Source: Temnopleurus reevesii (Eukaryota > Echinodermata > Echinoidea > Temnopleuroida > Temnopleuridae). Taken from it: a DNA stretch of 16,936 bases. This document shows positions 8,298 to 16,055 of the stretch, piece by piece (the stretch's first letter is position 1; each line of letters begins with the position of its first letter). Made by a program: the position numbers and the translations under genes. The stretch is taken from NCBI GenBank assembly GCA_036244855.1, contig BQKZ01001585.1, positions 75,142 through 92,077 of the forward strand, given 5' to 3'. The notes under the pieces were generated by a model, which was given only the letters and a program-made list of their open reading frames with translations, ran no database searches and was not told the DNA's origin.

Positions 8298-9012
8298 ATC
8301 TTAACCCTAAACCCTATACATATACCCTAACTAGGCTGGATGCCAAAGTGCATTAGCACCTATTGTAATCTGAGTTCCAAGTATAGAAGTCAATCTTCTT
8401 CTTCTTCTTCTGTCATTGTACAGTCCCTCTCACAGTGTATTACATACAGGTTGGCAGGCACAGTGCAGTAAGTGTTTGGTGCTTTACAGTAGACTACAAG
8501 TGTGATTTGTAACGGGATCCAGTGTACAAACAGGAATAATAAGAAATCAGACAGGAATTACGAACAAAAACACCTTTAATCTGGCAACAAACAAACTCCA
8601 GCACAACGATATGTCACTTAGCGAGAAGACTCCATTTTCGCCACCCCGATCTCAGTCGATCGCCCACCGATATCAAGATCGATTTTCACACGATCCTTAC
8701 AGATTAAACAATACATAATTACTTTTGGTAGCAAGAAACATGCATTTTCTAATCAATTAGTGAACTGGTACCTGTACATACATGTATGTATACTTCCTCC
8801 CTATTAAAGTATTATGTACAATAGATACTAATACTCACCCGACTAGGTATAACTCCTGGCATGAGAATATCCATTTTAAAATACTCATTATCCTGTCGAG
8901 CATACTGCATCCGACTCCTGGCAGGTTGGTAGAAATATTTTGCCTCAGACAAACAAACAAGGTTCCACAAAGTCATCAATACCACGTGTACAATAACGTA
9001 AGGAGATGCCAT
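3716..9012 (-). CDS. PHM: Peptidylglycine alpha-hydroxylating monooxygenase (PHM or PAM), 5' four exons, partial
   Basis: PHM uses copper, ascorbate and O2 to hydroxylate the alpha carbon of C-terminal glycine in peptides inside secretory granules, the first step of neuropeptide amidation. Four minus-strand exons with GT-AG borders join in frame (174+55+91+86 bp) into 135 codons plus one base. In order: signal peptide (about 1-24), DILMPGV (48-54), LCYAK with C64, ASMKTIHHMLVYGC (83-96) with the copper-binding pair H89-H90, C109 and C114, and KGKSNIMFGWARDA (115-128). These follow vertebrate and insect PHM block for block. Junction phases are 0, 1, 2 and then 1 into the missing exon 5. Introns are 2457, 1403 and 1031 bp; the next exceeds 3.7 kb. 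The second copper site, the remaining cysteines and any PAL lyase domain lie outside the window, so PHM-only and bifunctional PAM cannot be told apart. DBH/MOXD relatives fit less well. Confidence 0.93.
3802..4832. other. PHM intron 3
   Basis: 1031 bp between exon 3 and exon 4. It contains several short ACTTGCCC/GGGCAAGT words between 3935 and 4070, probably an old inverted-repeat transposon, and the dispersed repeat copy at 4143-4217. The open frames here (3998-4258 plus, 4246-4455 minus) look like chance. Confidence 0.7.
4143..4217. repeat. Dispersed repeat, copy B (partner at 501-560)
   Basis: Shares TATGTGAAAA, GTTGCT, ACAAA and GCAATCATGCTAA with the copy at 501, plus an extra hairpin segment TACAAAACATCTTTTGTGTA. 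Unclassified. Confidence 0.6.
4833..4923 (-). CDS. PHM: PHM exon 3: first copper-site histidine pair
   Basis: Ninety-one bases: TA, 29 codons, then AA. It encodes NFEPQASMKTIHHMLVYGC followed by SDIPSNEGTV, matching the vertebrate FKPRASMDTVHHMLLFGC segment. H89-H90 correspond to rat H107-H108, two of the three ligands of the CuH (CuA) site, and C96 to rat C114. The acceptor is TGTTACAG|TA. The donor is GTAAA|GTAAGTG; an alternative GTAAAG five bases earlier would break the frame into exon 4, so the downstream donor is chosen (phase 2, AA plus A gives Lys). Confidence 0.93.
4972..5149. mobile_element. MITE of Tc1/mariner (pogo-like) type
   Basis: 178 bp with ends CAGTGGAAACT and AGTTTCCACTG as inverted repeats, flanked on both sides by TA (4970-4971 and 5150-5151), the target duplication of the Tc1/mariner superfamily. 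Inside are several diverged copies of GCTATAAA/CGTTATA-type motifs, as is usual for pogo/Tigger-like MITEs. No coding capacity. It lies in PHM intron 2. Confidence 0.8.
5571..5750. promoter_or_regulatory. Two clusters of DR1-type nuclear-receptor half sites
   Basis: 5571-5588 and 5732-5750 read TGACCTTTGACCTTTGAC(C). On the other strand this is AGGTCA-type half sites spaced by one base (DR1), the consensus bound by HNF4, RXR and COUP-TF family receptors. The sequence match is direct; any function is inference, since the motif is part of a repeat unit. Confidence 0.35.
5857..5915. repeat. CGGA tetranucleotide microsatellite
   Basis: About 59 bp of imperfect CGGA/ACGG repeats at the right end of the tandem units inside the element at 5320-5968. 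Confidence 0.9.
6327..6381 (-). CDS. PHM: PHM exon 2: short exon with the YLCYAK cysteine
   Basis: Fifty-five bases: 18 codons (PEEYLCYAKSAPIRDSYI) plus one base. The acceptor is TTTCTTCAG|CCT and the donor ATTG|GTAAGT. It joins exon 1 in phase 0 and exon 3 in phase 1, where G plus TA makes valine. YLCYAK matches the YFCMSM segment of rat PHM, so C64 corresponds to rat C81. The exon is too short to be found by open-frame length and was identified from splice sites and family pattern. Confidence 0.9.
6578..6748. repeat. Low-complexity G-tracts and 31-base poly(A)
   Basis: Runs of G at about 6585-6595 and 6618-6635, interrupted by T-rich sequence, could form a G-quadruplex. A C-run joins directly to 31 consecutive A (6718-6748). 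The poly(A) may mark the tail of an old retroposed sequence, but no body can be recognised. Confidence 0.8.
7074..7087. promoter_or_regulatory. RFX X-box match
   Basis: GTTGCCATGGTAAC fits the RFX consensus GTNRCC-N(0-3)-RGYAAC with a 2-base spacer and both half sites intact. It sits inside PHM intron 1. Whether it is bound is unknown. Confidence 0.4.
8177..8360. mobile_element. MITE with telomere-like (CCCTAA)n core, copy 1
   Basis: 184 bp. The 27-bp terminal inverted repeats (starting GGYGCTAATGCACTTTGG) agree at 25 of 27 positions. A perfect 9-bp target duplication, TATTGTAAT, flanks both sides (8168-8176, 8361-8369). The core (about 8207-8330) is a degenerate array of CCCTAA hexamers, the complement of the TTAGGG telomere repeat, with a fixed pattern of variants (AATTCTAAGCC, AATCCTAACC) shared with copy 2. 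An open frame reading NPNPNP/KPNPNP is only the translated array. Confidence 0.9.
8508..8701. mobile_element. Probable solo LTR
   Basis: 194 bp beginning TGTAAC and ending TTACA, flanked by the 4-bp duplication GATT (8504-8507 and 8702-8705). TG...CA ends, short terminal inversion and a 4-bp target duplication are typical of Gypsy-type LTRs. No primer-binding site or internal region is next to it. A small DNA transposon with 5-bp terminal repeats is the alternative. Orientation unresolved. Confidence 0.5.
8839..9012 (-). CDS. PHM: PHM exon 1: start codon, signal peptide, start of the catalytic core
   Basis: Fifty-eight codons. Residues 1-21 are hydrophobic and end in LSEA, so signal peptidase probably cuts after A24. 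The exon closes with FKMDILMPGVIPSR, the counterpart of the FALDIRMPGV block that opens the vertebrate PHM core. The donor is CGG|GTGAGT. The start is supported by an in-frame TGA at 9033-9031, seven codons upstream, and by G at +4. A CAG at 9016-9014 just upstream could be a splice acceptor for a separate 5'UTR exon, in which case that TGA would be irrelevant. The mature part (25-58) has no cysteine, whereas rat PHM has C47 here, disulfide-bonded to C186. Confidence 0.92.
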
Positions 9013-9570
9013 CCTGAAATCGCAGTTTGATCATCCAATGCAAAACTCAAAGTGAATTCTGGAACATGGAAGTGTGGGTGTGTTGGAATTTTTTTTAAAG
9101 CTGATGGTAGAAGGATAAAAAGTCTTCTCTGAATGGGAACTCAGAAATATCAAAATTTCAAGGAAATTTTGTATCCTTCGAATTTCCGACAAATAGAAAG
9201 TGACTTGACAGATTGTGTAGGGACTGTGGAATTGATGAGGTAAAGTTATAATTTTTGCATTTTCCCCAAAAAAATCTTGATGAACGTGTTTTAAGCTACA
9301 AAAGTTCCAGTTCTTTGTATCATTTTAAGATTCCTTTCTTGACCGAGAAGAAATGCTTCTGGTCAATACGGTGAATCACTTCTGATGTTGTTTATTGTGT
9401 GGATCCGTAAGTTGTGAGGACATCAAGGCCCAGTGTATTTCATTTCTGGAAGAGCTTTACATTTTGGTGGAGAAATCTTCTGAACCTGGAATGACAAAGA
9501 AACAAAGAGAGACAATTTCAAAGTCTGGGTTTTAAACCTTATGAGCAAATTCAGAAGCCATAGGGATTTT
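9013..9570. other. Sequence upstream of the PHM start codon; promoter or 5'UTR not resolved
   Basis: Read on the minus strand this precedes the PHM ATG. I see no TATA box or initiator that I would defend. The bases just before the ATG read GATTTCAG|G, so a 5'UTR intron is possible. AT-rich; no other gene. Confidence 0.4.
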
Positions 9571-9707
9571 GGTGCTATAATGCACTTTCATATCCAGCAT
9601 GCACTGCCGCAGGTGTACACACAAAGGGGCGTTTTAAGAATGAGGCATCTTCATAGTCTCAACGCATTTGCTGGTGCACGGCTGGATACGAAAAATACAT
9701 TGGCACC
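9571..9707. mobile_element. Divergent third member of the telomere-core MITE family, without the core array
   Basis: 137 bp. It starts GGTGCTATAATGCACTTTC and ATATCCAGC, and ends in GCTGGATACG and ATTGGCACC, i.e. the same terminal motif as the copies at 8177 and 15210 in diverged form. The flanks read AGGGATTTT and AGGATTTTT, a possible decayed 8-9-bp duplication. The centre is unrelated to the CCCTAA array and holds a shorter nested TGCTGGTGCA-type inversion. Confidence 0.65.
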
Positions 9708-10389
9708 AGGATTTTTCCTGGAAATGCAATACTAGTACAATTTCTATCTTTCTCGCATTAATGATTACTACACAAAATCGGCAAATGCTTACGAAAGCTG
9801 TACCCCCTGACCTCTCCCTTGCATTTCATGGCAGGCCTTGAAATAGGATTTCCGGGGGGAGGGGGGGGGGCATATCAATTTTGATGAAGGGCACTTTTCT
9901 TCAAAGGCAAGACAATAGAGAATTGTACGGAATTCAAAGAGGACAACAAGACCAGAAAAAGAGTCATCAAAGTCAGTTGCCTTGGGTTGCCTCATCCATG
10001 GGCAAGTGATTATGTAGCATCCTGTACGGGTCTCTATAAATCAATCCCCCTCCCCCCCCCCCCCAAAAAAAAAACACATTTTAGGGGAGCTTTAATAGGA
10101 GAACAATCGCTTTCATTCCCCTTAAATTTTACTACCTAAAAAATCCTTTAGTTTGGAGGAGTTTTTAAATGATTTCTGACATTGAGCTAGTCTCCTCCAT
10201 ACAACAATGAAAGTCACCATATGCTGTATGTTGTAGTGGCGACTTCCGTAGCTCTTTAACATTGTGCCTATGCGGTATCAGGTGAGGTATACGAGTCTCA
10301 CTTTTCTCACTTTTCAAATCTTCGGCAAACCCAGAGATTAGTGCCCGGATGTAAAGTTGGCACAAGTTTACACTTTTTCAACATCAAAA
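9708..10389. other. Non-coding stretch with G- and C-runs
   Basis: No gene supported. G-rich tract at 9856-9871 and a C-run followed by an A-run at 10046-10074. The minus-strand open frames (9789-9995, 10165-10365) have no recognisable motif. Confidence 0.4.
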
Positions 10390-10687
10390 TTTGATTTGAT
10401 TTGATTTGATTTATTTGTTTTTCCATTTCNTACAACGACTAGGCCCCAAATAGTAGTGGAAATAATAATACATGTGGTAATATAAGATTGTAAAGGGAAG
10501 CGCCTGTATGACAATAGCCAATTTAATGATAGGAGGATAGAAAATGAATTTTAATAAAAATAAATAAATAAATAAAGGAGAAGCAGAAAGGAATTGCTGG
10601 CGGGCAGAAAAAATAGAAGAAGAAGAAGACGACGACGAAGAAGAAGAAGAAGAAGAAGAAGAAGAAGAAGAAGAAGAAGAAGAAGAA
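10390..10687. repeat. Cluster of simple repeats: (ATTTG)n, (TAAA)n and (AAG)n
   Basis: ATTTG repeats at 10390-10417, TAAA repeats at 10553-10576 and an AAG/GAC array at 10615-10687. The base at 10430 is ambiguous (n). The long serine run in a minus-strand open frame is the translated AAG array and not a protein. The ATTTG end could be the tail of a non-LTR retroelement, but no body is recognisable. Confidence 0.9.
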
Positions 10688-11517
10688 ACAAATAACTTTT
10701 TGTACATTTTATCAAGTGTGTAATAAAATATCTTTGTATTTAATGAGGAACCAACCCCTAGAATAATCGTACTCCCATCAAAGTAGGGAAAACATATAAA
10801 CAAAATGTGAAAATTTGAGCATTTTCAGACTACCCGGTCAAAATTTACAAACAGGGGGTTAGGTTCGCTTCAACTAAGTCATGAGAAATAAGTAAAACTA
10901 TTTTTAAAAAAAATAGGGCCTACACATTCAATGTAAATATAATTAAAATAAAATAATTGAATTATTGATATGACTGAAAATTATTTGTTCAAGTGTGACA
11001 TTATTCAATGTAAAAATACAGAATCAATTCTTACAGCACTAAGTACGGTACGCATACAATACGATATTATAAATTCGATATGATTTGTCATGGCAACAGG
11101 ATATAATTGAGATAGCATCAAAGTCATGTGGTCTGTAATCGAAAGTATCTGTTTTCTCGATTCTTCCGATTTGCAGTGACTTTAAAGACTGTGCCCCAGG
11201 AAAAGTAACGATTCTTTTGTGTTTAAAAGCGGACGAACAAATAAAAAAAAAGTTTTTAGATGAAAAATATTAGAATAATCATACAAAATTCAATAAACTC
11301 ATAATATCTTGTTTATCAATATAATATTTATCCATCAAACACTTTCTGTAAAGAATGTCGGGAATGTTTAAAAATTGACTCAATATTCAATGGACGTACG
11401 TGATTTTATGTAGCATTATATGATGGGGGAAAAAAAAGGGGGGGGGGTACGTCAAATTATTTATATACGGATTTAAACTATTTTAACGAAAAACAACCTG
11501 AGTTTAATAGAAACTAG
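10688..11517. other. AT-rich intergenic sequence, nothing identified
   Basis: No convincing open frame, RNA gene or inverted repeat. One G-run at 11437-11447. Confidence 0.4.
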
Positions 11518-11652
11518 TTAACGGCAGGTCAAGTGGTCTCGAAAGTCGTTTCCCTTTCCGGTTTAGACATCTTTTTCGAGACTGAGGAAGATTTTCGTGA
11601 CCGAGGACCAGTAAGTTCAGACGGTAGTTCCGAACCTATCCGAACCGGCTTC
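11518..11652 (+). other. CpG-richer island of sequence, possible exon
   Basis: The plus frame is open for 45 codons (GQVVSKVVSLSGLDIFFETE and onward). An acceptor-like CAG at 11525-11527 and the good donor CCA|GTAAGTTC at 11611 would frame an 83-bp exon. The minus strand is also open (KPVRIGSELPSEL...), so coding on either strand is unproven. Composition is clearly less AT-rich than its flanks, and it contains an inverted TCTCGAAA/TTTTCGAGA pair. No family recognised. Confidence 0.2.
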
Positions 11653-12991
11653 TGAACCTAGTTTAATGGAAGTCACTTTGGAAATTAGGTTTGAACGGGG
11701 TATTATTATTAGGTTCTAGAGAACTGAAAGAAAAAAACACTTTTACGACGCGACGATTCCAATTTACCAATTTCCTTTTTTTTTCAAGAGCATACAGTGC
11801 ACCATGGAGAATACAAATCACATTTCAAAGATTTCGCATTGAAGTTTAGTGTAATACAAAAACAGAAGTTAAAGGCCCGATTTAACATAAACTCGTGTTT
11901 GATATTGGGCTACAACAAAATGTACGGACAATTACACAGGCAATCATATAAGTTTACACATTGATATTGCAAAATTCCACCATAATTATAAGTTGTAAAT
12001 ATTCTAACCAATAGCCCAGCGTTGGTTAAAATGTTGTCCGACGTTCAAAGAATATAATCAAACACTTAAATGGAAAAGAACTAAATGTAGTGTACAGGAA
12101 ATCGTAATCATGTTAGGATCATTAGCAGGACCATTCATTTGGGAGTAATCTAATTTTACACTGGCTAAAATCAAACCATTTTTTGTATTCTATTGTGAGC
12201 ACCGATTCAATGTTATATCAACACACATTTTCTGTTCATGAACTCACATTTATAGACGTATTTGTTTTAGCAGTCGCATTAAACCTTTGATGGGAAATTG
12301 GGAGAGGAAGGAGACAGAAAGGACAAAAATAGCTTGGAACTCCCTCTCTCCCAACCTCTTCCGAATCTCTTCAAACCTTGTTCAAAGTACCCCTGGATGG
12401 TTTGGATCAAGTTTCACCTCTACATATCAAATATCCCATGTATCACGCCATCCAACAAAGACAGAGATTCACGAAAGAGGCACAAAAGATAATTATCATG
12501 TACATTCAGTTACATAGATTTTCCCAGTCAATTTTCTACTGTTCTCAAGCAATATGACAATTCGATCATTCTATTTCGTATACGCCTTATGCATTCCGAG
12601 CGAGGTAAAACGCTAGAAATGTATTTTTTTCTGAAAAGGTTGAAAAACTTATTAACAAGTACGATTCACACAAATTTGAACCTTTTCATTTGTCAGTATT
12701 TTTTTTCTGAAAAATTATGTTTTTTCCCGAAAAAAGAAAATGGAAATTGACTCCAATATTGACCTTATTTCTCTCCTTTTATTTGGGAGTGAGGGCCTTG
12801 TCTTTTTTTTTTAAGGGGAACTCAAAATATAAAAGAAAAAAGACACCCAAGGAATGATAATCTTTTAGCGAAAAAGCATTTGTTGAATATTTTTCTAATG
12901 AGACACCAGAGCTCAAAATGATTCATGCAAAACTGCAAAAGAACTTGTTTGAGATCTTAACCATTGTTGTATATAATAAAGTGATCTTCTC
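11653..12991. other. Intergenic sequence, no gene supported
   Basis: AT-rich. Two overlapping short plus-strand frames at 12287-12517 show no motif. Several T-runs (12630-12830). Confidence 0.4.
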
Positions 12992-13208
12992 ATGCGCGCA
13001 CCCAGGATTTTGATACTCGGGGGGGGGGGGGGGAGTCCACTGTTGGCGCCCCTCTCAGCAAATGTGGAGCCCCCTTTGACTGAGCTGGACTGACGAGCAA
13101 GCAAACAAAAAAAAGAGATAATCACCTACTTCAGCTCTCTATTCGGAGAACTTGGCGACCCCTAGCTCTGTCCCGGGGGCAAGCGCCCCCCCCCCCCACG
13201 GTGCGCAT
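12992..13208. repeat. G-tract repeat with short inverted ends (partner begins at 16903)
   Basis: The left end ATGCGCGCACC and right end GGTGCGCAT form imperfect inverted repeats, each next to a homopolymer G or C run (13019-13034; 13186-13197). The left end ATTTTGATACTCGGGG matches ATTTTGATACCCGGGG at 16911-16926, so this is a repeat family. Boundaries are approximate. Confidence 0.55.
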
Positions 13209-13357
13209 CATTTTGAATATTATTGAATATTATGGTTAGAGGTCTATCTATTTGTTACGTACAACCTTCACACTTTCCGATGTGTACCCGAATTGTTTCC
13301 CGTCAACCAGGTAAAGTTTTGATTATCTTGATCTATTGTCTGGAAAAAAAAGTCTTA

Positions 13358-13536
13358 AGGCCCCAGCACACCAAACACGGCACTGCATCACGGCACGGTT
13401 TTCACGCGCTATCTACCCTGTGATTGGCCAATTGTGAAGCATCCTTTGCGCGGAGGAGCGCGCTAACCAATAACAACCAAGATAGCGCGTAAATACCGTG
13501 CCGTTATGCCGTGCCGTGTTTGGTGTGCGCGGGCCT
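13358..13536. mobile_element. PIF/Harbinger-type MITE
   Basis: 179 bp flanked by the 3-bp duplication TTA (13355-13357, 13537-13539), the PIF/Harbinger signature. The outer 26 bp (AGGCCC...CACACCAAACACGGCAC) agree at 24 of 26 positions, and the inverted arms extend imperfectly to 57 bp (13358-13414 and 13480-13536, ending in GCGCTATCT/AGATAGCGC). The loop is about 65 bp. No coding capacity; CpG-rich. Confidence 0.85.
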
Positions 13537-13539
13537 TTA

Positions 13540-14180
13540 TTTTGGGCCAGGTTGTTCGCCGTTTAAGGCAAAAAAGCAACAACCCAAAATGTTCTGACGA
13601 CCTCCATCGACCGACCTTCTAAAAACAGATTTTTTCTTTTGTTTTTGTTTTCTTTTTATTTTCACCAAAATTGAAAAATCACACAAGATTATCAGTAAAC
13701 ATGTGAAATATGACATGAAAAGGCTATTTTCAGAAGCTCTTTGACGATTCACCATATTTTAAGCCTTATTTCCTTCATGAATTATTTAAATGATGTTCGA
13801 GAATTTAGAATTAAAAAAATTAAAAATAGAAAATTTCCGGACCGACCGATTTTTTTTTCAGGGAACCCAAACAACTTTTTTTTTTCTCAAAGCGTGAATT
13901 TTAATAATGCTGTTTTTAGAATACTATAGGCGAGATATGCGAGAAACACCACTGAAGATATGATATCGAAACTCGATATGTACGATAGGCCTACTGTACC
14001 TATCGAATTATACAGCATCGACCAGATTATATATCATAAATATTCTACATTTGCTGGTATACATGCTAGGATACGTCTATGAAAAGTTGGATTCGTATAC
14101 GGTATATCCTTTGTTCTTAAATTGTACGTGAACAATATACGAAATATTGTCAGGGTTCTATATCGTTTTACAATATTTTG
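13540..14180. other. Intergenic, T-rich tracts and short palindromes
   Basis: Contains CGACCGACC at 13608 and GGACCGACCGA at 13839 near long T-runs, perhaps ends of an old element, and the small palindrome CGATAGG...CCTATCG at 13983-14005. The open frames on both strands are low-complexity. Confidence 0.4.
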
Positions 14181-14248
14181 ATATTAGGGAGTTTTAGCTT
14201 TGCGGCGCGGACGATGGTCGGGACGATCAAGGCAAAAATGGGTTGTGA

Positions 14249-14260
14249 TGCGCATGCGCA
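14249..14260. promoter_or_regulatory. NRF1 palindromic site
   Basis: TGCGCATGCGCA is a perfect match to the NRF1 consensus YGCGCAYGCGCR. In animals it marks TATA-less promoters. Confidence 0.55.
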
Positions 14261-14371
14261 AGGCCGGGTTTGGCAAAGAGATCGTTTTGTCCCAGATTTA
14301 CAAGACGGTTCTCGGGCAATTTAGGGTTCGCGCAAAACTCAAGACGATCGATGCGATGCGGACCAAAGCAG

Positions 14372-14379
14372 TGACGTCA
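14372..14379. promoter_or_regulatory. Full CRE (CREB/ATF site)
   Basis: TGACGTCA, palindromic full-length cAMP response element, 112 bp downstream of the NRF1 site and 54 bp before the putative donor. Confidence 0.5.
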
Positions 14380-14433
14380 TTCATCGCTTGAGCTGCATTT
14401 TGCCGGTCATTTGGACTCGACGAAGAACTGATA

Positions 14434-15209
14434 GTAAGTCACAAATCTTGTATTTATTCGCTTTAATACGTTGTATTAACTGTAATACAAGTATAGGTAG
14501 CTTCAGACAGTCTGGAATAATAGTTTGATGGAACTTATTAGTACACATTTTATTGCTATTTTTCATAATGTCGATTTCCCTATGACCTTCCGTTGTGAAA
14601 CGTCGTCTAAAATTCTATGATTACTTTTCTTTAGTCCCAATATACTACTTTTCATGTCGGGAAGATGCGCTTTGGTATTTTATTTATTGTTTCGGGCAGG
14701 GATATGGCCTTCATGGGAACTCTGGTGCTGTTCTGTATTTTATTTCGGAGTAGCCCATTAGTTAGTTTTATGCTGATTAGGCCCACCAGTTAGTGCTAGA
14801 AGTAGGCCTAGCCTATGCCTAATTTAACACAAGTTTATTATTATTTATTCGGCAAGTTCAATCAAGAATTTTATGCTGTCACTTATTGCCTGGGCCCTGG
14901 GTAGACCGATAAAACGGGTCTATTTCGATCAGGATTTGCTTCGCTGAGGCTATCGCCTGGCTCTGGAGGGGGCACCACCAAAAGTCAGAAATCGTTAAAA
15001 AAAACCCTCCGAGAGTCAGATTTTTCTGCCTAGGCCCTGGGCTACCAAAACATATAGGCCTAAACTAAACAAACTGTTAAGTTAGACCTGGTCCTTAATC
15101 TTGACTAAATATACATCGGCTTGGCCTAGACATAGTCATAGGCAGACATGCAAGTTTAGTCCCTGACTGATACTGATAGGTCTATAGCTTAGCCATCCCA
15201 AGATATATC
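14434..15209. other. Putative first intron of the plus-strand gene
   Basis: Rich in TAGGCCTA-like words. A short direct repeat with core GGCCCTGGG lies at 14892-14907 and 15032-15046, bracketing about 130 bp of unrelated sequence; it may be the ends of a small element. No gene seen. Confidence 0.35.
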
Positions 15210-15313
15210 GGCGCTAATGCACTTTGGTATCCAGCCAAACTTTAACCCTAATTCTAAGCCTAACCCTAATCCTAACCCTAAACCTAACCCTAACCCTAAC
15301 CCTAAACCTAACC

Positions 15314-15348
<35 letters not shown>

Positions 15349-15413
15349 ATCCTAACCCTAAACCCTATAACATATACCCTAACTTGGGCTGGATACCAAA
15401 GTGCATTAACGCT
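15210..15413. mobile_element. MITE with telomere-like (CCCTAA)n core, copy 2
   Basis: 204 bp. The 27-bp terminal inverted repeats match at 25 of 27 positions and are nearly identical to those at 8177-8360. The duplication GATATATC flanks it (15202-15209, 15414-15421). The first roughly 80 bases match copy 1 almost exactly, including the irregular variants of the CCCTAA array; the array is longer here by about three hexamers. Confidence 0.9.
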
Positions 15414-16055
15414 GATATATCTTGTCTCAGACTGAAACTTGTGAAAGTTTTCGTCTGGATCTAACGCTAGACCTCATTTCAGTGCCTAGTAATTAATTTG
15501 AACCTTAGTTTGGGCCTGGCTGAGCCTTAGCTTGGCAGTTAGATTTGGTCTAGGTAAATAAAGGTCTGAATGAATCATTTAGATTTAATCTCCAGAATGA
15601 GAGAAGTAACAAGTAGCATTAGGAACTAAAACTAATACTAAAATAGTCTGGACCCAGGCAAGGGTTTAAGTAGTTCGATTATATCCAACTTTCAAGCCAG
15701 GATTCATGAATAATAACGTTTTAAATCTGGTATTTTACATTTTACGTTAGTCAGCTAAGCACGCAAGATAAACATACAATATAAATATAAATGTAAATGT
15801 CAGTTTGATAAAAGAGAATGATAATATAAAGTGTAAAATGTCAAATGAAGCCCGAATAGGAAGCTAGATGGCATCGAGCTAGGGTTTAAGACTTTTTTAG
15901 TTTAGATAAATTATAGGCCAACCTAAAGATTTTTAGACCTAATCCTTTGTTTATTTACCCCGGCCTGCCTCCCCTACCCCCACTCTATTCTTATTCTATT
16001 GTGTTATTTTTTTTAATAAGAATGAATATCATCCATTTATGTTTTGTGCTTGTAG
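15414..16055. other. Non-coding, presumed intron
   Basis: AT-rich with TAGGCC words. It ends in a fair splice acceptor, GTTTTGTGCTTGTAG at 16041-16055. No gene. Confidence 0.35.

Larger units (their letters stand above)
6382..8838. other. PHM intron 1
   Basis: 2457 bp between exon 1 and exon 2. It contains homopolymer tracts (6578-6748), an RFX X-box match (7074-7087), a telomere-core MITE (8177-8360), a short CTT run near 8397 and a probable solo LTR (8508-8701). The open frames within it are not convincing as genes. Confidence 0.8.
14190..14433 (+). promoter_or_regulatory. Candidate promoter and first (non-coding) exon of a plus-strand gene
   Basis: About 240 bp, much richer in CpG than the flanks, with a perfect NRF1 palindrome at 14249-14260 and a perfect CRE at 14372-14379. 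It ends at the consensus donor GATA|GTAAGT (GT at 14434). ATGs in it open only a 36-codon frame (ATG 14214), so if transcribed the exon would be mostly 5'UTR. NRF1 plus CRE without TATA is typical of housekeeping promoters. The start site and the gene are inferred. Confidence 0.4.

Noticed and set aside
8207..8330. Interstitial telomere from chromosome fusion
   Set aside because: The same array with the same variants recurs at 15237-15385, and both copies have inverted-repeat ends and target duplications.
8782..9030. Plus-strand 82-residue frame opposite PHM exon 1
   Set aside because: It is the antisense shadow of the real coding exon.
10411..10803. Minus-strand 130-residue open frame with a long serine run
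   Set aside because: The serine run is the translated AAG microsatellite, the frame crosses an ambiguous base and the flanks have no protein-like pattern.
12287..12517. Overlapping plus-strand frames of 76 and 64 residues
   Set aside because: No recognisable domain, start context or splice support; two frames being open argues for chance.
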